From Vibrio splendidus (GTDB lineage: Bacteria > Pseudomonadota > Gammaproteobacteria > Enterobacterales > Vibrionaceae), in NCBI RefSeq assembly GCF_003345295.1, contig NZ_CP031055.1, positions 1,488,001 to 1,552,000 of the forward strand: a stretch of 64,000 nucleotides of DNA, read 5' to 3'. The position numbers and the translations under genes were made by a program. Each line of letters begins with the position of its first letter. Within the stretch, counting starts at the first letter, position 1. Shown here one piece after another: positions 8,814-17,543 of this stretch. A model generated the notes under the pieces. The model made no database searches. It saw only the letters and a program-made list of their open reading frames with translations, and was not told the origin of the DNA.

Positions 8814-9654
8814 TAATGTCAAAGGCAGCGCAAGTAAATCACTTGCGCTAAAGGTAACTGCACTGGCGATCGTGGGTTCTATCTCACTGGTTGGTCCATA
8901 CATTTACCAAGAAGAAGAGCGCCGACGTTCAGCAGACCAAAGTTCAAATACATCAAGTGAGTTTGGTGATTTGACCGTGGCTTCAGATCGACCAAATTTT
9001 GCTGCTATCGAAGATGTGAACGTGAAAAAAGACACATTCTTTTCGTTCCTTCGCCCAAGCATCAATATTGAAAACAAACGTATCACCAAAGAACGCGCGT
9101 TTTTAACTAAGCTATCTGAATCTGGTTTGAGCAATATTGACTCTGAAGACGCGTCTTATGCGAAAAGGCTAGGGAAGTTGTACAGCTTACCAGTGCCTAG
9201 TGAAGGTTTAGATCAGGCATGGCTGACAGAGATGCTGAGCCGTGTCAACGTACTGCCAGAGGCGCTAGTACTGACACAGGCTGCTAATGAATCGGCTTGG
9301 GGGACATCGCGTTTCGCCACCAAAGCCAACAACTATTTCGGACACTGGTGTTACACCAAAGGTTGTGGACTTGTTCCGCTACAACGTAACGAAGGTAGTT
9401 CGCATGAAGTGGCTACATTCTCTTCAAGCCAAGAATCGGTTCATCGTTACTTCATGAACTTGAATCGTAATCGTGCTTATGCCGATTTAAGAGCGATTCG
9501 AGCAAAACTGGCTACTCAGGGCGACGATTTGTTAACTACTGAATCTGCGACAGAGCTAACCAACGGCTTGCTAAAATATTCTGAGCGAGGTTCAGACTAT
9601 GTGACTGATTTACAAGCTATGATCCGTCACAACGAGGTATACTGGAAAAAGTAA
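8806..9654 (+). CDS. bax: Bax protein, predicted peptidoglycan glucosaminidase
   Basis: Envelope protein of the Bax family with an N-acetylglucosaminidase (FlgJ/LytF-type) fold, expected to cleave glycan strands in the periplasm. The N-terminus has an uncleaved membrane anchor (LKVTALAIVGSISLVGPYIY) and the catalytic domain carries LTQAANESAWGTSRFA, with the presumed catalytic Glu, then NNYFGHWCYTKGCG. 282 residues from the ATG at 8806, close to E. coli Bax. Longer reading upstream would translate the neighbour's repeat tail out of frame and is rejected. Start overlaps the preceding stop. Confidence 0.9.
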   Translation: MRNNVKGSASKSLALKVTALAIVGSISLVGPYIYQEEERRRSADQSSNTSSEFGDLTVASDRPNFAAIEDVNVKKDTFFSFLRPSINIENKRITKERAFLTKLSESGLSNIDSEDASYAKRLGKLYSLPVPSEGLDQAWLTEMLSRVNVLPEALVLTQAANESAWGTSRFATKANNYFGHWCYTKGCGLVPLQRNEGSSHEVATFSSSQESVHRYFMNLNRNRAYADLRAIRAKLATQGDDLLTTESATELTNGLLKYSERGSDYVTDLQAMIRHNEVYWKK

Positions 9655-9715
9655 CTCGATTTGGTCTCAGTTTGGTTAACCACGAAAGTAAGTTATCATC
9701 CAAACGGCATCACAC

Positions 9716-9743
9716 AAAGAGCAGCTAACGGCTGCTCTTTTTA
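9716..9743 (+). terminator. Terminator after bax
   Basis: Ten-bp stem AAAGAGCAGC/GCTGCTCTTT with a five-base loop followed by TT AATT, 61 bases after the bax stop. Confidence 0.85.
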
Positions 9744-9777
9744 ATTATGAACGCTCAACTTCGACAAGATTATAATA

Positions 9778-10428
9778 ATGAAAAAGACAGTACTCGCTCT
9801 ATTAGCCACTTTAAGCCTTGGCGTTTCTCTTCCTGCTTCGGCGCAAGAATACATGTTCACGTATTCTAAACTCTATACTCAGCTGAAAAACAACACCAAA
9901 GAAGGGCACGATGATGTCAAAGTTGCGGTCTTCTTTGTTGACCAACAAGCACAGAAAACCTGTCACATCAGCAAAGCTTGGATGGAGAAAGAAGAGCATT
10001 ACGAAGAGTTGAAAGTGTCTCCTGCGAATGAGCTGCTTCTACCGGTAGATAAAAACCTACGCTCAGCAAACCCTCTTATCTTTGTACAAACCCAAGAACA
10101 AGAATGTGCGTATTCGCTCGTCGTAATGACTCAGGAGCCTTTGGCTGGAACGGTTGAGGTTACACAGTTAGAAAACCTTTTACCACAGATGCAAGCGATG
10201 CTAGAAGACGTCAGCGGCATGTTCTCTAGTTGGTTCACTCCTGATATTCAAGGTTTGACGCTAGAATTTGATAGTAAACTTGAAGGCAACATTACTCTGT
10301 CTAATGGTAAGCAAATCCCAATCAAAGAAGGGCGTGCGAAATTCACGCTGGACGAACTGAATGGAAGTAACAGCATCACGTTACCAGAAGCCACAGTTCG
10401 TGTTTTGCCTTACATCCCTGCGCAATAA
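9778..10428 (+). CDS. Periplasmic DUF2987 family protein
   Basis: 216-residue exported protein of unknown function. Signal peptide MKKTVLALLATLSLGVSLPASA followed by the family's typical start FTYSKLYTQLKNN. Two Cys (KTCHIS and QECAYS) could form a disulfide. Own promoter region after the bax terminator and own terminator downstream, so it is a single-gene unit. I recognise the family (seen mainly in Vibrio and Shewanella relatives) from these motifs; no activity is known to me. Confidence 0.8.
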   Translation: MKKTVLALLATLSLGVSLPASAQEYMFTYSKLYTQLKNNTKEGHDDVKVAVFFVDQQAQKTCHISKAWMEKEEHYEELKVSPANELLLPVDKNLRSANPLIFVQTQEQECAYSLVVMTQEPLAGTVEVTQLENLLPQMQAMLEDVSGMFSSWFTPDIQGLTLEFDSKLEGNITLSNGKQIPIKEGRAKFTLDELNGSNSITLPEATVRVLPYIPAQ

Positions 10429-10472
10429 TAACTACCGGCCAGAAGCTGTTTGCTCAGCTTAAGATCTTGACG

Positions 10473-10506
10473 AAACAGCCTGTTCTTCTTTGAACAGGCT
10501 GTTTTC
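10473..10506 (+). terminator. Terminator after the DUF2987 gene
   Basis: Thirteen-bp perfect stem AAACAGCCTGTTC/GAACAGGCTGTTT (10473-10485, 10492-10504) with a six-base loop and a short T tract. Confidence 0.85.
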
Positions 10507-10678
10507 GTTTAAAGTCTTAAACCTAAACCTTTAAATCTTGCCAAATCACACATCTCAACGGCCTTTCATCTTTGATTCTTACCTCTTATTGCGACATATT
10601 TTTCTCACCGCTAGAGGACAGATCGTATGATAAGGCGGAATCTTTCTCCTGCTTGGCTTGTTTATCCTGTCGTTACTG

Positions 10679-10707
10679 TTCCAACCTGAAATAAAAATCC
10701 GTATAAT
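10679..10707 (+). promoter_or_regulatory. Candidate promoter of ttcA
   Basis: TTCCAA at 10679-10684, 17-base spacer, perfect TATAAT at 10702-10707; 64 bases before the ttcA ATG. The remaining 10507-10678 part of the gap shows no further feature I can support. Confidence 0.5.
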
Positions 10708-10770
10708 CCACGCCCTAAAACAGTCCCACTAGCAATCTACAGTCGGTAATACGACGGTGTGAGAGTCGCA

Positions 10771-11664
10771 ATGAACCAAAACGAAAATAAAAAAGATACA
10801 CTTGAATTCAACAAGCTTCAGAAACTTCTAAGAAGAAATGTTGGGAATGCCATCGTCGACTACAACATGATCGAAGAGAATGACGTAGTAATGGCGTGTA
10901 TTAGTGGCGGTAAAGATTCATTTGCGATGCTAGACATTTTGCTACGTTTGCGTGAAGCAGCACCCATCAAATTTGATGTTGTTGCCGTAAACCTAGACCA
11001 AAAACAACCGGGGTTCCCTGAGCATATTCTTCCTGAGTACTTTGAAACTCTGAACATTCCTTACTACATTGTAGATAAAGATACGTACTCAGTGGTAAAA
11101 GAAAAAGTGCCAGAAGGTAAGACAACTTGTGGCCTTTGTTCACGTCTGCGTCGCGGTACTTTGTACTCGTTTGCAGAGAAGATTGGCGCAACGAAGATTG
11201 CTCTAGGTCACCACCTAGACGACATTGTTGAGACTATGTTCCTGAACATGTTCCACGGTGCTCGCCTTAAGGCTATGCCACCTAAGCTTCGCTCTGACGA
11301 TGGTCGTAACGTTGTAATCCGTCCTCTGACTTACTGTCGCGAAACGGACCTAATCAAATACGCAGAGCATAAAGAGTTTCCGATCATTCCGTGTAACCTG
11401 TGTGGTTCTCAAGAAAACCTGCAACGTCAAAACATCAAAGCGATGCTAATTGATTGGGATAAACAGACTCCAGGCCGTGTTGAGAAGGTCTTCAAGTCAA
11501 TTCAGAACGTGAGCCCAAGCCAATTGGCTGACCGTGAGTTGTTTGATTTCATTAACCTTCCACTGGATCGTAGCGAAGATCGCAAAGCATACGAATTCGA
11601 AGAAGCTGAAATCTCGTCTTCAAACATTGATGAGTCAATGTTCATCGACGTAACTAACCTATAA
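10771..11664 (+). CDS. ttcA: tRNA 2-thiocytidine biosynthesis protein TtcA
   Basis: Thiolates C32 of certain tRNAs in an ATP-dependent, [4Fe-4S]-dependent reaction. The PP-loop motif SGGKDS lies near residue 50. Two Cys pairs follow: TTCGLCSRLRRG and IPCNLCGSQ. GHHLDDIVETMFLN is also typical. About 297 residues from the ATG at 10771, which has GAGAG eight bases upstream; the in-frame GTG at 10759 would add MRVA and is less likely. Flanked by its own promoter and terminator. Confidence 0.95.
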   Translation: MNQNENKKDTLEFNKLQKLLRRNVGNAIVDYNMIEENDVVMACISGGKDSFAMLDILLRLREAAPIKFDVVAVNLDQKQPGFPEHILPEYFETLNIPYYIVDKDTYSVVKEKVPEGKTTCGLCSRLRRGTLYSFAEKIGATKIALGHHLDDIVETMFLNMFHGARLKAMPPKLRSDDGRNVVIRPLTYCRETDLIKYAEHKEFPIIPCNLCGSQENLQRQNIKAMLIDWDKQTPGRVEKVFKSIQNVSPSQLADRELFDFINLPLDRSEDRKAYEFEEAEISSSNIDESMFIDVTNL

Positions 11665-11713
11665 CGCGATATAAACGATTCTGTTGTTGGAATCGCGTAA
11701 GCTTTAGATAAAC

Positions 11714-11747
11714 AAAAACGCCTCAAGCATTGCTTGAGGCGTTTTTT
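11714..11747. terminator. Bidirectional terminator between ttcA and uspE
   Basis: Fifteen-bp stem (AAAAACGCCTCAAGC with its complement) and a tight three-base loop, with an A run on one side and a T run on the other, serving the convergent genes ttcA and uspE. Confidence 0.9.
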
Positions 11748-11764
11748 AATTATAAAAAAACCAA

Positions 11765-12712
11765 CTATTTAGACAGGTTCGGATCGAGCGGGCTAACGTA
11801 ACCTGACGGTTTAAGAGCCAGTACATCGCAGTTAATCTTATCGATGACATGTTCCGCAGTATTGCCGATAAACACGGCAGACAAGCCAGTACGACCAGTT
11901 GTACCAAGGATAACCATAGCCGCATTGTGTTCAGACGCTACACGAGGAATAACATCTTCAGGCAAGCCTTGCTCAACCACGGTTTGCTCTTCACACATAC
12001 CGTGTTTCTGGCGTAGTGCTTTCATCGCGGTTAAGTGATGGCCACGAACCGCATCAGTATAAGAGGTTGGGTCAAACTCTGGCAATTCGATTGTGATATT
12101 CGCAGGTGTCACCGGGTAGGCGTTCACCAAGAACGGTTCAGCATCCAAACGACCAGTGATCTCAAGTAATCTGTCGACCATCGTATCATTGAGCTCTAAG
12201 TGAGCTTCTGTTTCAGAGCCAACATGAACGGAAGCGTAGATCTTCGCGTGTTCTGGCCAGAAATCATTTTTAACCAACAGCACTGGGCTAGGGCACTTTC
12301 TTAATAGGTGCCAGTCGGTTGGAGTAAAGATGACCGATTCTAAGGTATCGTGCTTACGCGTGCCTTTGATCAAAATGTCATGCTCGCCACTGTAAACCTC
12401 AGCAATGATCGCTTCATACGGGCGATTATGCCAAACCACTTGTACGTTAAATTCAATAGAATCATCAAGGTAAGGAGCAGCAACCTTATTCATCCAAATT
12501 TCACGCTGATGAATTACGCCTTTGCGCATTGCGTCTCTCTCATCGACAGAGAGCATAGATGTCATTTCATACGAGAAGTCGTAGATCGACAAAAAGAAAG
12601 TGATGTGGCTTGTTGAAGTGCTTTTCTTGGCAAGTTGGATAGCACGAACTAGAGCAGGTTGCTCATCGTGATTAATGTCTGCGACAACTAAAATTTTGTT
12701 ATAGATACTCAT
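11765..12712 (-). CDS. uspE: Universal stress protein E
   Basis: Cytoplasmic stress protein with two tandem Usp domains (about residues 1-150 and 155-305). The C-terminal domain has an intact nucleotide-binding signature GTTGRTGLSAVFIGNTAEHV; in the first domain the corresponding stretch (GTRKHDTLESVIF) is degenerate, as is usual in UspE. 315 residues, normal length. Sits just downstream of fnr, an arrangement conserved in E. coli. Confidence 0.94.
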   Translation of the reverse strand: MSIYNKILVVADINHDEQPALVRAIQLAKKSTSTSHITFFLSIYDFSYEMTSMLSVDERDAMRKGVIHQREIWMNKVAAPYLDDSIEFNVQVVWHNRPYEAIIAEVYSGEHDILIKGTRKHDTLESVIFTPTDWHLLRKCPSPVLLVKNDFWPEHAKIYASVHVGSETEAHLELNDTMVDRLLEITGRLDAEPFLVNAYPVTPANITIELPEFDPTSYTDAVRGHHLTAMKALRQKHGMCEEQTVVEQGLPEDVIPRVASEHNAAMVILGTTGRTGLSAVFIGNTAEHVIDKINCDVLALKPSGYVSPLDPNLSK

Positions 12713-12803
12713 AACTAAGCCTACTTTTCAGACCGAACATATAAATAATGTAGCGTAGTTATGGAGAGAATAAGAGAAATATAAGAGGTTTTAAGAGAGA
12801 AAC

Positions 12804-12833
12804 ATGATGTAGCTCATTATTGAACTACATCAT
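12804..12833 (-). terminator. Hairpin after fnr
   Basis: Nine-bp stem ATGATGTAG/CTACATCAT with a 12-base loop, 12 bases past the fnr stop; on the minus strand a pyrimidine-rich but not uniform T tract follows. Confidence 0.55.
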
Positions 12834-12844
12834 TGATATCTAGA

Positions 12845-13591
12845 CTATTCTTTTGAAACGCCAGCAAGTTCCATCAACGCATCGTGATCTTCGATAGTGA
12901 TGTATTTACCTTTAACGCTCAAGATGTCCGCTTTTTGGAAACGACCTAACAGACGGCTGATTGTTTCAACAGTCAAACCAAGGTAGTTACCAATATCGCC
13001 ACGAGTCATCGTTAAGCGGAACTCACGAGGGCTGAAGCCACGCTGAGAGAAGCGAGTTGAAAGGTTGTAAAGGAATGCCGCAAGGCGCTCTTCCGCGTTC
13101 TTTTTAGAAAGAAGCAGAATCATTTCCTGGTCACCTTTAATCTCATTACTCATCAAACGCATAATCTGCTGACGCAATTTAGGCATTTTCCCTGATAAAT
13201 CATCGAGAATCTCATATGGAATTTCACATACCATAGAAGTTTCCAAAGCTTGAGCGAAACTAGGGTGTTCGTCACCCGTGATCGCGTCAAAGCCAACAAG
13301 ATCGCCCGCTAAGTGGAATGCAGTAATCTGCTCATCACCTTGCTCGGTAATCGTATAGCTTTTAATCGTTCCAGAGCGAATAGCATAAAGAGACTTAAGT
13401 TCGTCTCCCGCTTTAAATAGCTCTTGGCCTTTTTGAATAGGTTTCTTTCTTTCAATGATCTGATCAAGTTGATCTAGCTCAGATTCATTCAAAGTAAATG
13501 GGATACAGAGTTGGCTAATACTACAATCTTGGCAGTGGATCGCACAGCCACCAGACTGAACTCGTTTCGTCACAGGCTTTTCAGAAATCAT
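12845..13591 (-). CDS. fnr: Oxygen-responsive transcription regulator FNR
   Basis: CRP/FNR-family global regulator, active as a dimer when its [4Fe-4S] cluster is intact. Cluster ligands are visible at Cys20, Cys23 and Cys29 (HCQDCSISQLC), with the fourth in SMVCEIP. The cyclic-nucleotide-like beta barrel fills the middle and the helix-turn-helix reads RGDIGNYLGLTVETISRLL, with the Glu, Ser and Arg that read TTGAT half sites. 248 residues. Transcribed towards uspE; an FNR box lies 17 bases before its ATG, suggesting autoregulation. Confidence 0.97.
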   Translation of the reverse strand: MISEKPVTKRVQSGGCAIHCQDCSISQLCIPFTLNESELDQLDQIIERKKPIQKGQELFKAGDELKSLYAIRSGTIKSYTITEQGDEQITAFHLAGDLVGFDAITGDEHPSFAQALETSMVCEIPYEILDDLSGKMPKLRQQIMRLMSNEIKGDQEMILLLSKKNAEERLAAFLYNLSTRFSQRGFSPREFRLTMTRGDIGNYLGLTVETISRLLGRFQKADILSVKGKYITIEDHDALMELAGVSKE

Positions 13592-13607
13592 AACAATCTT
13601 TCACTAT

Positions 13608-13621
13608 TTGATATACGTCAA
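13608..13621. promoter_or_regulatory. FNR box upstream of fnr
   Basis: TTGAT-ATAC-GTCAA, matching the FNR consensus TTGATnnnnATCAA at nine of ten defined positions and palindromic. It lies 17 bases before the fnr ATG, so over or downstream of any promoter, as expected for repression. Confidence 0.8.
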
Positions 13622-13677
13622 TATTTTAGCATTCCTTAATCCTAAAGGGTAGTAAAAAAACCGGATTAAAGACACCA

Positions 13678-14352
13678 CTATACGGTATAAATAATGAGCT
13701 GTAGCGCCATATAACCGGTATAGAAGCCGTAAATGAGGATTAAAATTGCGCCAAACTGGCGAAATAAGTCAGCTTGTTGCAGTTTTTTGAGGAAATTGGC
13801 GCCCATTCCAACCGTGAGCATCGCTGGAAGAGTACCTAAACCGAAAGCAAGCATGATACCAGATCCGTTATACCAACTTCCTGACACTGCCGCCCACGTT
13901 AGCATTGAGTAAACAAGACCACATGGAAGCCAACCCCAGATAAAACCAAAAGGTAAAGCATGGCTAGGGTGCTTCAATGGTAGAAATGATTTGCCTAAAG
14001 GTGAGATATAACGCCATAGCTTCTGTCCAACTTTTTCAAAGAACAACAAGCCAAACCACCATTTACCAATATACAAACCTAAGACGATCATAAAACCAGC
14101 CGCAAACAAACGCAGCCAGCCCAGCAGAGCATTAAAATCGCTCAGCTGACCTATCGAAGAGATTGCACCACCAATCACACCGCCAATCACAGCATAGCTT
14201 AGCAAGCGCCCTAAGTTATAAAGCAGGGGAATGACAGGGGAAGGTTTACTGTTGCCAATCGAAAGAAGCGACGCAATACCACCACACATTCCCATGCAAT
14301 GGCCTGCGCCGATCAACCCAACAACAAAGGCTCCGATCCAATCAGGCGTCAT
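13678..14352 (-). CDS. Sulfite exporter TauE/SafE-type (UreH-like) membrane protein of the cbb3 assembly cluster
   Basis: 224-residue inner-membrane protein with about six hydrophobic segments. Two conserved Cys-containing membrane motifs are visible, AGHCMGMCGG near the start and WLPCGLVYSML in the middle, which suggest handling of a soft metal such as copper or of thiols. It overlaps ccoS by 11 bases and ends the ccoHIS operon, so a role in copper delivery to cbb3 oxidase is likely but inferred from context. Confidence 0.82.
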   Translation of the reverse strand: MTPDWIGAFVVGLIGAGHCMGMCGGIASLLSIGNSKPSPVIPLLYNLGRLLSYAVIGGVIGGAISSIGQLSDFNALLGWLRLFAAGFMIVLGLYIGKWWFGLLFFEKVGQKLWRYISPLGKSFLPLKHPSHALPFGFIWGWLPCGLVYSMLTWAAVSGSWYNGSGIMLAFGLGTLPAMLTVGMGANFLKKLQQADLFRQFGAILILIYGFYTGYMALQLIIYTV

Positions 14353-14578
14353 CGTTCTTTTTGTCTAAGTTAGTTTGGATTTCTACGTTAGCTTTCTCAT
14401 TATTGACAGGTTTACTATCAGAATGATGATGAACATTAGTATCTTCATCAAACAGAATGTTATGGCCTTGGCGTTCAAGGTCTTCAAACTGCTCGCTCTT
14501 CACTGCCCATAGAAAGATTCCAACAGCAATGCACACAAGTACGATCGCAATTGGAATGAGTATGTATAAACTTTCCAT
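14342..14578 (-). CDS. ccoS: Cytochrome cbb3 oxidase maturation protein CcoS
   Basis: 78-residue small membrane protein needed for cofactor insertion into cbb3 oxidase. One N-terminal transmembrane helix (LYILIPIAIVLVCIAVGIFLWAV) is followed by the family's charged stretch SEQFEDLERQGHNILFDED. The His/Asp-rich tail is longer than in some homologues. The ATG overlaps the ccoI stop in a TAATG junction. Confidence 0.92.
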   Translation of the reverse strand: MESLYILIPIAIVLVCIAVGIFLWAVKSEQFEDLERQGHNILFDEDTNVHHHSDSKPVNNEKANVEIQTNLDKKNDDA

Positions 14579-16950
14579 TATTTACCTTGCTCTTTTAAAA
14601 GCCTTAACGAGTTAGATACTACAATAATAGAGCTAGCAGACATGCCAACAACGGCAATGTATGGAGCAACCAAACCTGCGACAGCCAAAGGAAGAATAAG
14701 TAAGTTATATCCTAGTGACCAAGCTAGGTTTTCACGGATTATCCTACGCGTTTTTAGCGCTAAAGTACGGGACTTAAGTAATCTATCGAGCTTATCACCC
14801 AATAGCACCATATCCGCAGAGGCTTTCGCCACATCAGTACCGCCGCCCATAGCAACAGACAGGTGAGCACCGGCAAGAATAGGGGCGTCATTGATACCGT
14901 CACCAACCATCATGGTGATGTCACTTGCGTCTCTAGAGTTTAAATAAGCCAGCTTGTCTTCCGGCTTCGCGTTAGCAACAATGTCAGTAATACCAATCTC
15001 TGCAGCAACAGGCTTCGCATTAATCAAAGAGTCGCCAGTCAGCAGCGTGGTTTTGATTCCCGCTTCTTTGAATTGCTTAATAAACTCGATACTTTCTTTG
15101 CGAATCGGATCTTCATAAGTGAATGTTGCAATATGACGACCAGACATCGACAAGTAAATACCGTTACTTTCAGATGGCTGAGCTTCACCTAGAATGAACT
15201 CGCTGCTACCAATCGCCACTTCTTGCCCATTCAACTCGCCAGTAATGCCCGAGCCAATCACGTTGTTTACCGACTCCACTTCGATATCATCAGAAATATA
15301 AGTTTTGAACGCTTTAGCGATAGGGTGGTTAGCGTGTTGCTCTAGGCTTGCTGCAGCTTGCAAACAAGTGTCTTTATCAAGGTCAGCAAACGTCTCGACT
15401 TTACTGATACGAATATCACCTTCAGTCAGAGTGCCCGTTTTATCGATGATTAAGTGGTTTACCTTGCACAAGGTTTCAAACACATGGCCTTTGCGCAGCA
15501 AGATACCGAAGTTACCCATGCGAGAAGTTGAGCAAGTAATCGCGGTCGGCGTCGCAAGAGACAGAGCGCAAGGGCAGGTCGCCACTAATACTGAAAGCAT
15601 GATCCAGAAAGCGTCTTCTGGTCGTGTTTGATGCCAGTAGAACCAAGTCCCGAATGAAATGATTAAGATAACCGCGACAAAGTATCGAGCCACCACATCG
15701 GCGATTTCAGCAATTCGGGGTTTAGACAATTGAGCTTCATCTTGAAGACGAACGATATTAGAAATAACCGAATCCGCTTTAGAGGTCATCACTTCCAATT
15801 CAAACGATTCATCACCATTCAATGTGCCAGCAAAGACCGTATCACCTTCATTCTTGACCACATGGATAGATTCGCCAGTCAGCATGGATTCATCGATATG
15901 AATTCTGCCAGACAATACTTTGCCATCTGCGGGAATATGTTCACCCGGTAGAACGCGAATCTGGTCGCCAACTTTTAAGGTTTTTACCGGTACTTGCTCA
16001 CCGTCTAGCGTTGTCGCCATCGCAGGAACGAGCTTAAGCAGGTTACCGCTAGCTGCTGCAGCTTTACGACGCGCGCGCATCTCAAGGAAACGACCAAGCA
16101 ACAAGAAGAAGGTGAACATCGAGATAGATTCAAAGAACACTTCACCTTGCTCTGTCACTGTTGCCACTAAACTCGCAACGTAAGCAAATAGCAGAGCGAT
16201 CGAAACGGGTACATCCATACCCAATGTTCGGCCTTTAATACTGCGCCACGCATTAATATAGAAAGGTAACGCAGAGTATAGGAGAACAGGTGTTGCGAAG
16301 ATCAAACTTACCCAACGGAAGTAACTTTTGAATTCAGGTTCAAGGCTGCCAAATACTTCGAGGTAGAGCGCTACAGCTAACATCATGACTTGCATGGTCG
16401 CTAAACCAGCAATACCAAGACGATAGAGATAATTCTTCATCGATCGATGATAGGCGGCTTCTTGTTGATCAGCCTCGAATGGAGCGGCTTTGTAGCCTAG
16501 GGTATGGATTGCAGACAACAGCTCGCTCAGTTTAGCCTGAGTGTTGTCCCAGCTGAGCAGGGCGCGGTTAGTCGTGGTATTAACACGAATGCTAACAACC
16601 CCTAACTTTGAAGAGACTTGCTTTTCAATAAGCCATGCACAAGCAGCACAAGAGACACCTTCGAGTGACAATGTCACTTCAGATGTATTTTCAGAGTTAC
16701 GGACGAACTCCAATTGAACATCTTCGTTGTCGTAATGACTGAGTGCCAGAAGTTGCTCTGGAACTAGATCCGCTTTTTCAGCCGGAGCGGTACGATATTG
16801 GTAATAAGAGACCAAACCGCTATCAACGATTGTCTGGGCTACGGTTTCGCAACCTGGACAACACATCGGTCGAACCGATCCTAAGATTTCCACTTTAAAA
16901 TCCGTTTCCGCTGGTACATCTTCACCGCAGTGATAACAGGATTCACACAT
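14578..16950 (-). CDS. ccoI: Copper-exporting P1B-type ATPase CcoI/FixI
   Basis: Copper-transporting ATPase supplying the CuB centre of cbb3 oxidase across the inner membrane. The N-terminus has a Cys-rich metal-binding segment (CYHCGE, CCPGC) and a heavy-metal domain with GVSCAACAW. The core contains the membrane CPC motif (ATCPCALSLATP), the phosphorylation site DKTGTLTEGD, TGES and GDGINDAP. 790 residues, normal length. The gene sits five bases after ccoH and overlaps ccoS. A perfect matS-like sequence lies within it at 16665-16677. Confidence 0.95.
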   Translation of the reverse strand: MCESCYHCGEDVPAETDFKVEILGSVRPMCCPGCETVAQTIVDSGLVSYYQYRTAPAEKADLVPEQLLALSHYDNEDVQLEFVRNSENTSEVTLSLEGVSCAACAWLIEKQVSSKLGVVSIRVNTTTNRALLSWDNTQAKLSELLSAIHTLGYKAAPFEADQQEAAYHRSMKNYLYRLGIAGLATMQVMMLAVALYLEVFGSLEPEFKSYFRWVSLIFATPVLLYSALPFYINAWRSIKGRTLGMDVPVSIALLFAYVASLVATVTEQGEVFFESISMFTFFLLLGRFLEMRARRKAAAASGNLLKLVPAMATTLDGEQVPVKTLKVGDQIRVLPGEHIPADGKVLSGRIHIDESMLTGESIHVVKNEGDTVFAGTLNGDESFELEVMTSKADSVISNIVRLQDEAQLSKPRIAEIADVVARYFVAVILIISFGTWFYWHQTRPEDAFWIMLSVLVATCPCALSLATPTAITCSTSRMGNFGILLRKGHVFETLCKVNHLIIDKTGTLTEGDIRISKVETFADLDKDTCLQAAASLEQHANHPIAKAFKTYISDDIEVESVNNVIGSGITGELNGQEVAIGSSEFILGEAQPSESNGIYLSMSGRHIATFTYEDPIRKESIEFIKQFKEAGIKTTLLTGDSLINAKPVAAEIGITDIVANAKPEDKLAYLNSRDASDITMMVGDGINDAPILAGAHLSVAMGGGTDVAKASADMVLLGDKLDRLLKSRTLALKTRRIIRENLAWSLGYNLLILPLAVAGLVAPYIAVVGMSASSIIVVSNSLRLLKEQGK
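16665..16677. other. matS site (MatP-binding sequence), perfect consensus
   Basis: GTGACAATGTCAC matches the 13-bp palindrome GTGACRNYGTCAC at every position. It lies inside ccoI. Its presence fits a Ter-macrodomain location with matP 12 kb away. Confidence 0.8.
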
Positions 16951-16955
16951 AAGCT

Positions 16956-17435
16956 TTAGTTCGTTAGTTGAGTAGGAGTATCAATTGGGAAGTTCATGCG
17001 ACCTTGCACTAACCATTCAGAATCATGCGGAGAAAGCTCGATAAACCATGGACCTTGCATTTCATGGTCCAGAGTCAACGTGTAGTTCCCGCTCGCATCA
17101 GCGGTCAGTAGCTGAGTAAAATCACGGTCAGGGAGCGTTCGGTGCACGAACATTGCACTAATAGCAGGGAAGTGGTCTAGCTTGCCTTTGTCTAGGGTAA
17201 TGATAACTGAATTACCTTTCTCGCTAACTGAAGCTGATAGGCCAAGCTCTTTAGCAACGTTTACTTTTGAAATGTCGACATTAATACCTTTACCTTTTTT
17301 ATAGTAATCTTCAGTGACAACGTTAACTGAATGGTTGGTAAGTATCGCGACTCGAACCAATGTTAGCATAGAAACGCCAACGGTTAGGAAGATCAAAAAC
17401 CACGGCCAAAACTGCTTATACCAAGGTTGTACCAT
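16956..17435 (-). CDS. ccoH: FixH/CcoH family cbb3 oxidase assembly protein
   Basis: 159-residue membrane-anchored protein required for cbb3 assembly. One N-terminal helix (FWPWFLIFLTVGVSMLTLVRVAIL) is followed by SVNVVTEDYYKKGKGIN, the FixH signature, and a periplasmic beta-rich domain. It heads the ccoH-I-S-TauE unit, separated from ccoP by a terminator. Confidence 0.92.
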   Translation of the reverse strand: MVQPWYKQFWPWFLIFLTVGVSMLTLVRVAILTNHSVNVVTEDYYKKGKGINVDISKVNVAKELGLSASVSEKGNSVIITLDKGKLDHFPAISAMFVHRTLPDRDFTQLLTADASGNYTLTLDHEMQGPWFIELSPHDSEWLVQGRMNFPIDTPTQLTN

Positions 17436-17506
17436 ATTATTATTCTCAATATATCCAATGAAATAAAACTAATTTTTACAAACACTTAAGGTTATAACTG
17501 TAAAAG

Positions 17507-17533
17507 AAAGACAGCCCCTTAAGAAGGGGCTGT
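17507..17533 (-). terminator. Terminator after ccoP
   Basis: Ten-bp stem ACAGCCCCTT/AAGGGGCTGT with a three-base loop, then a pyrimidine tract on the minus strand; it separates the structural ccoNOQP operon from the assembly genes. Confidence 0.8.
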
Positions 17534-17543
17534 TATTATTATG

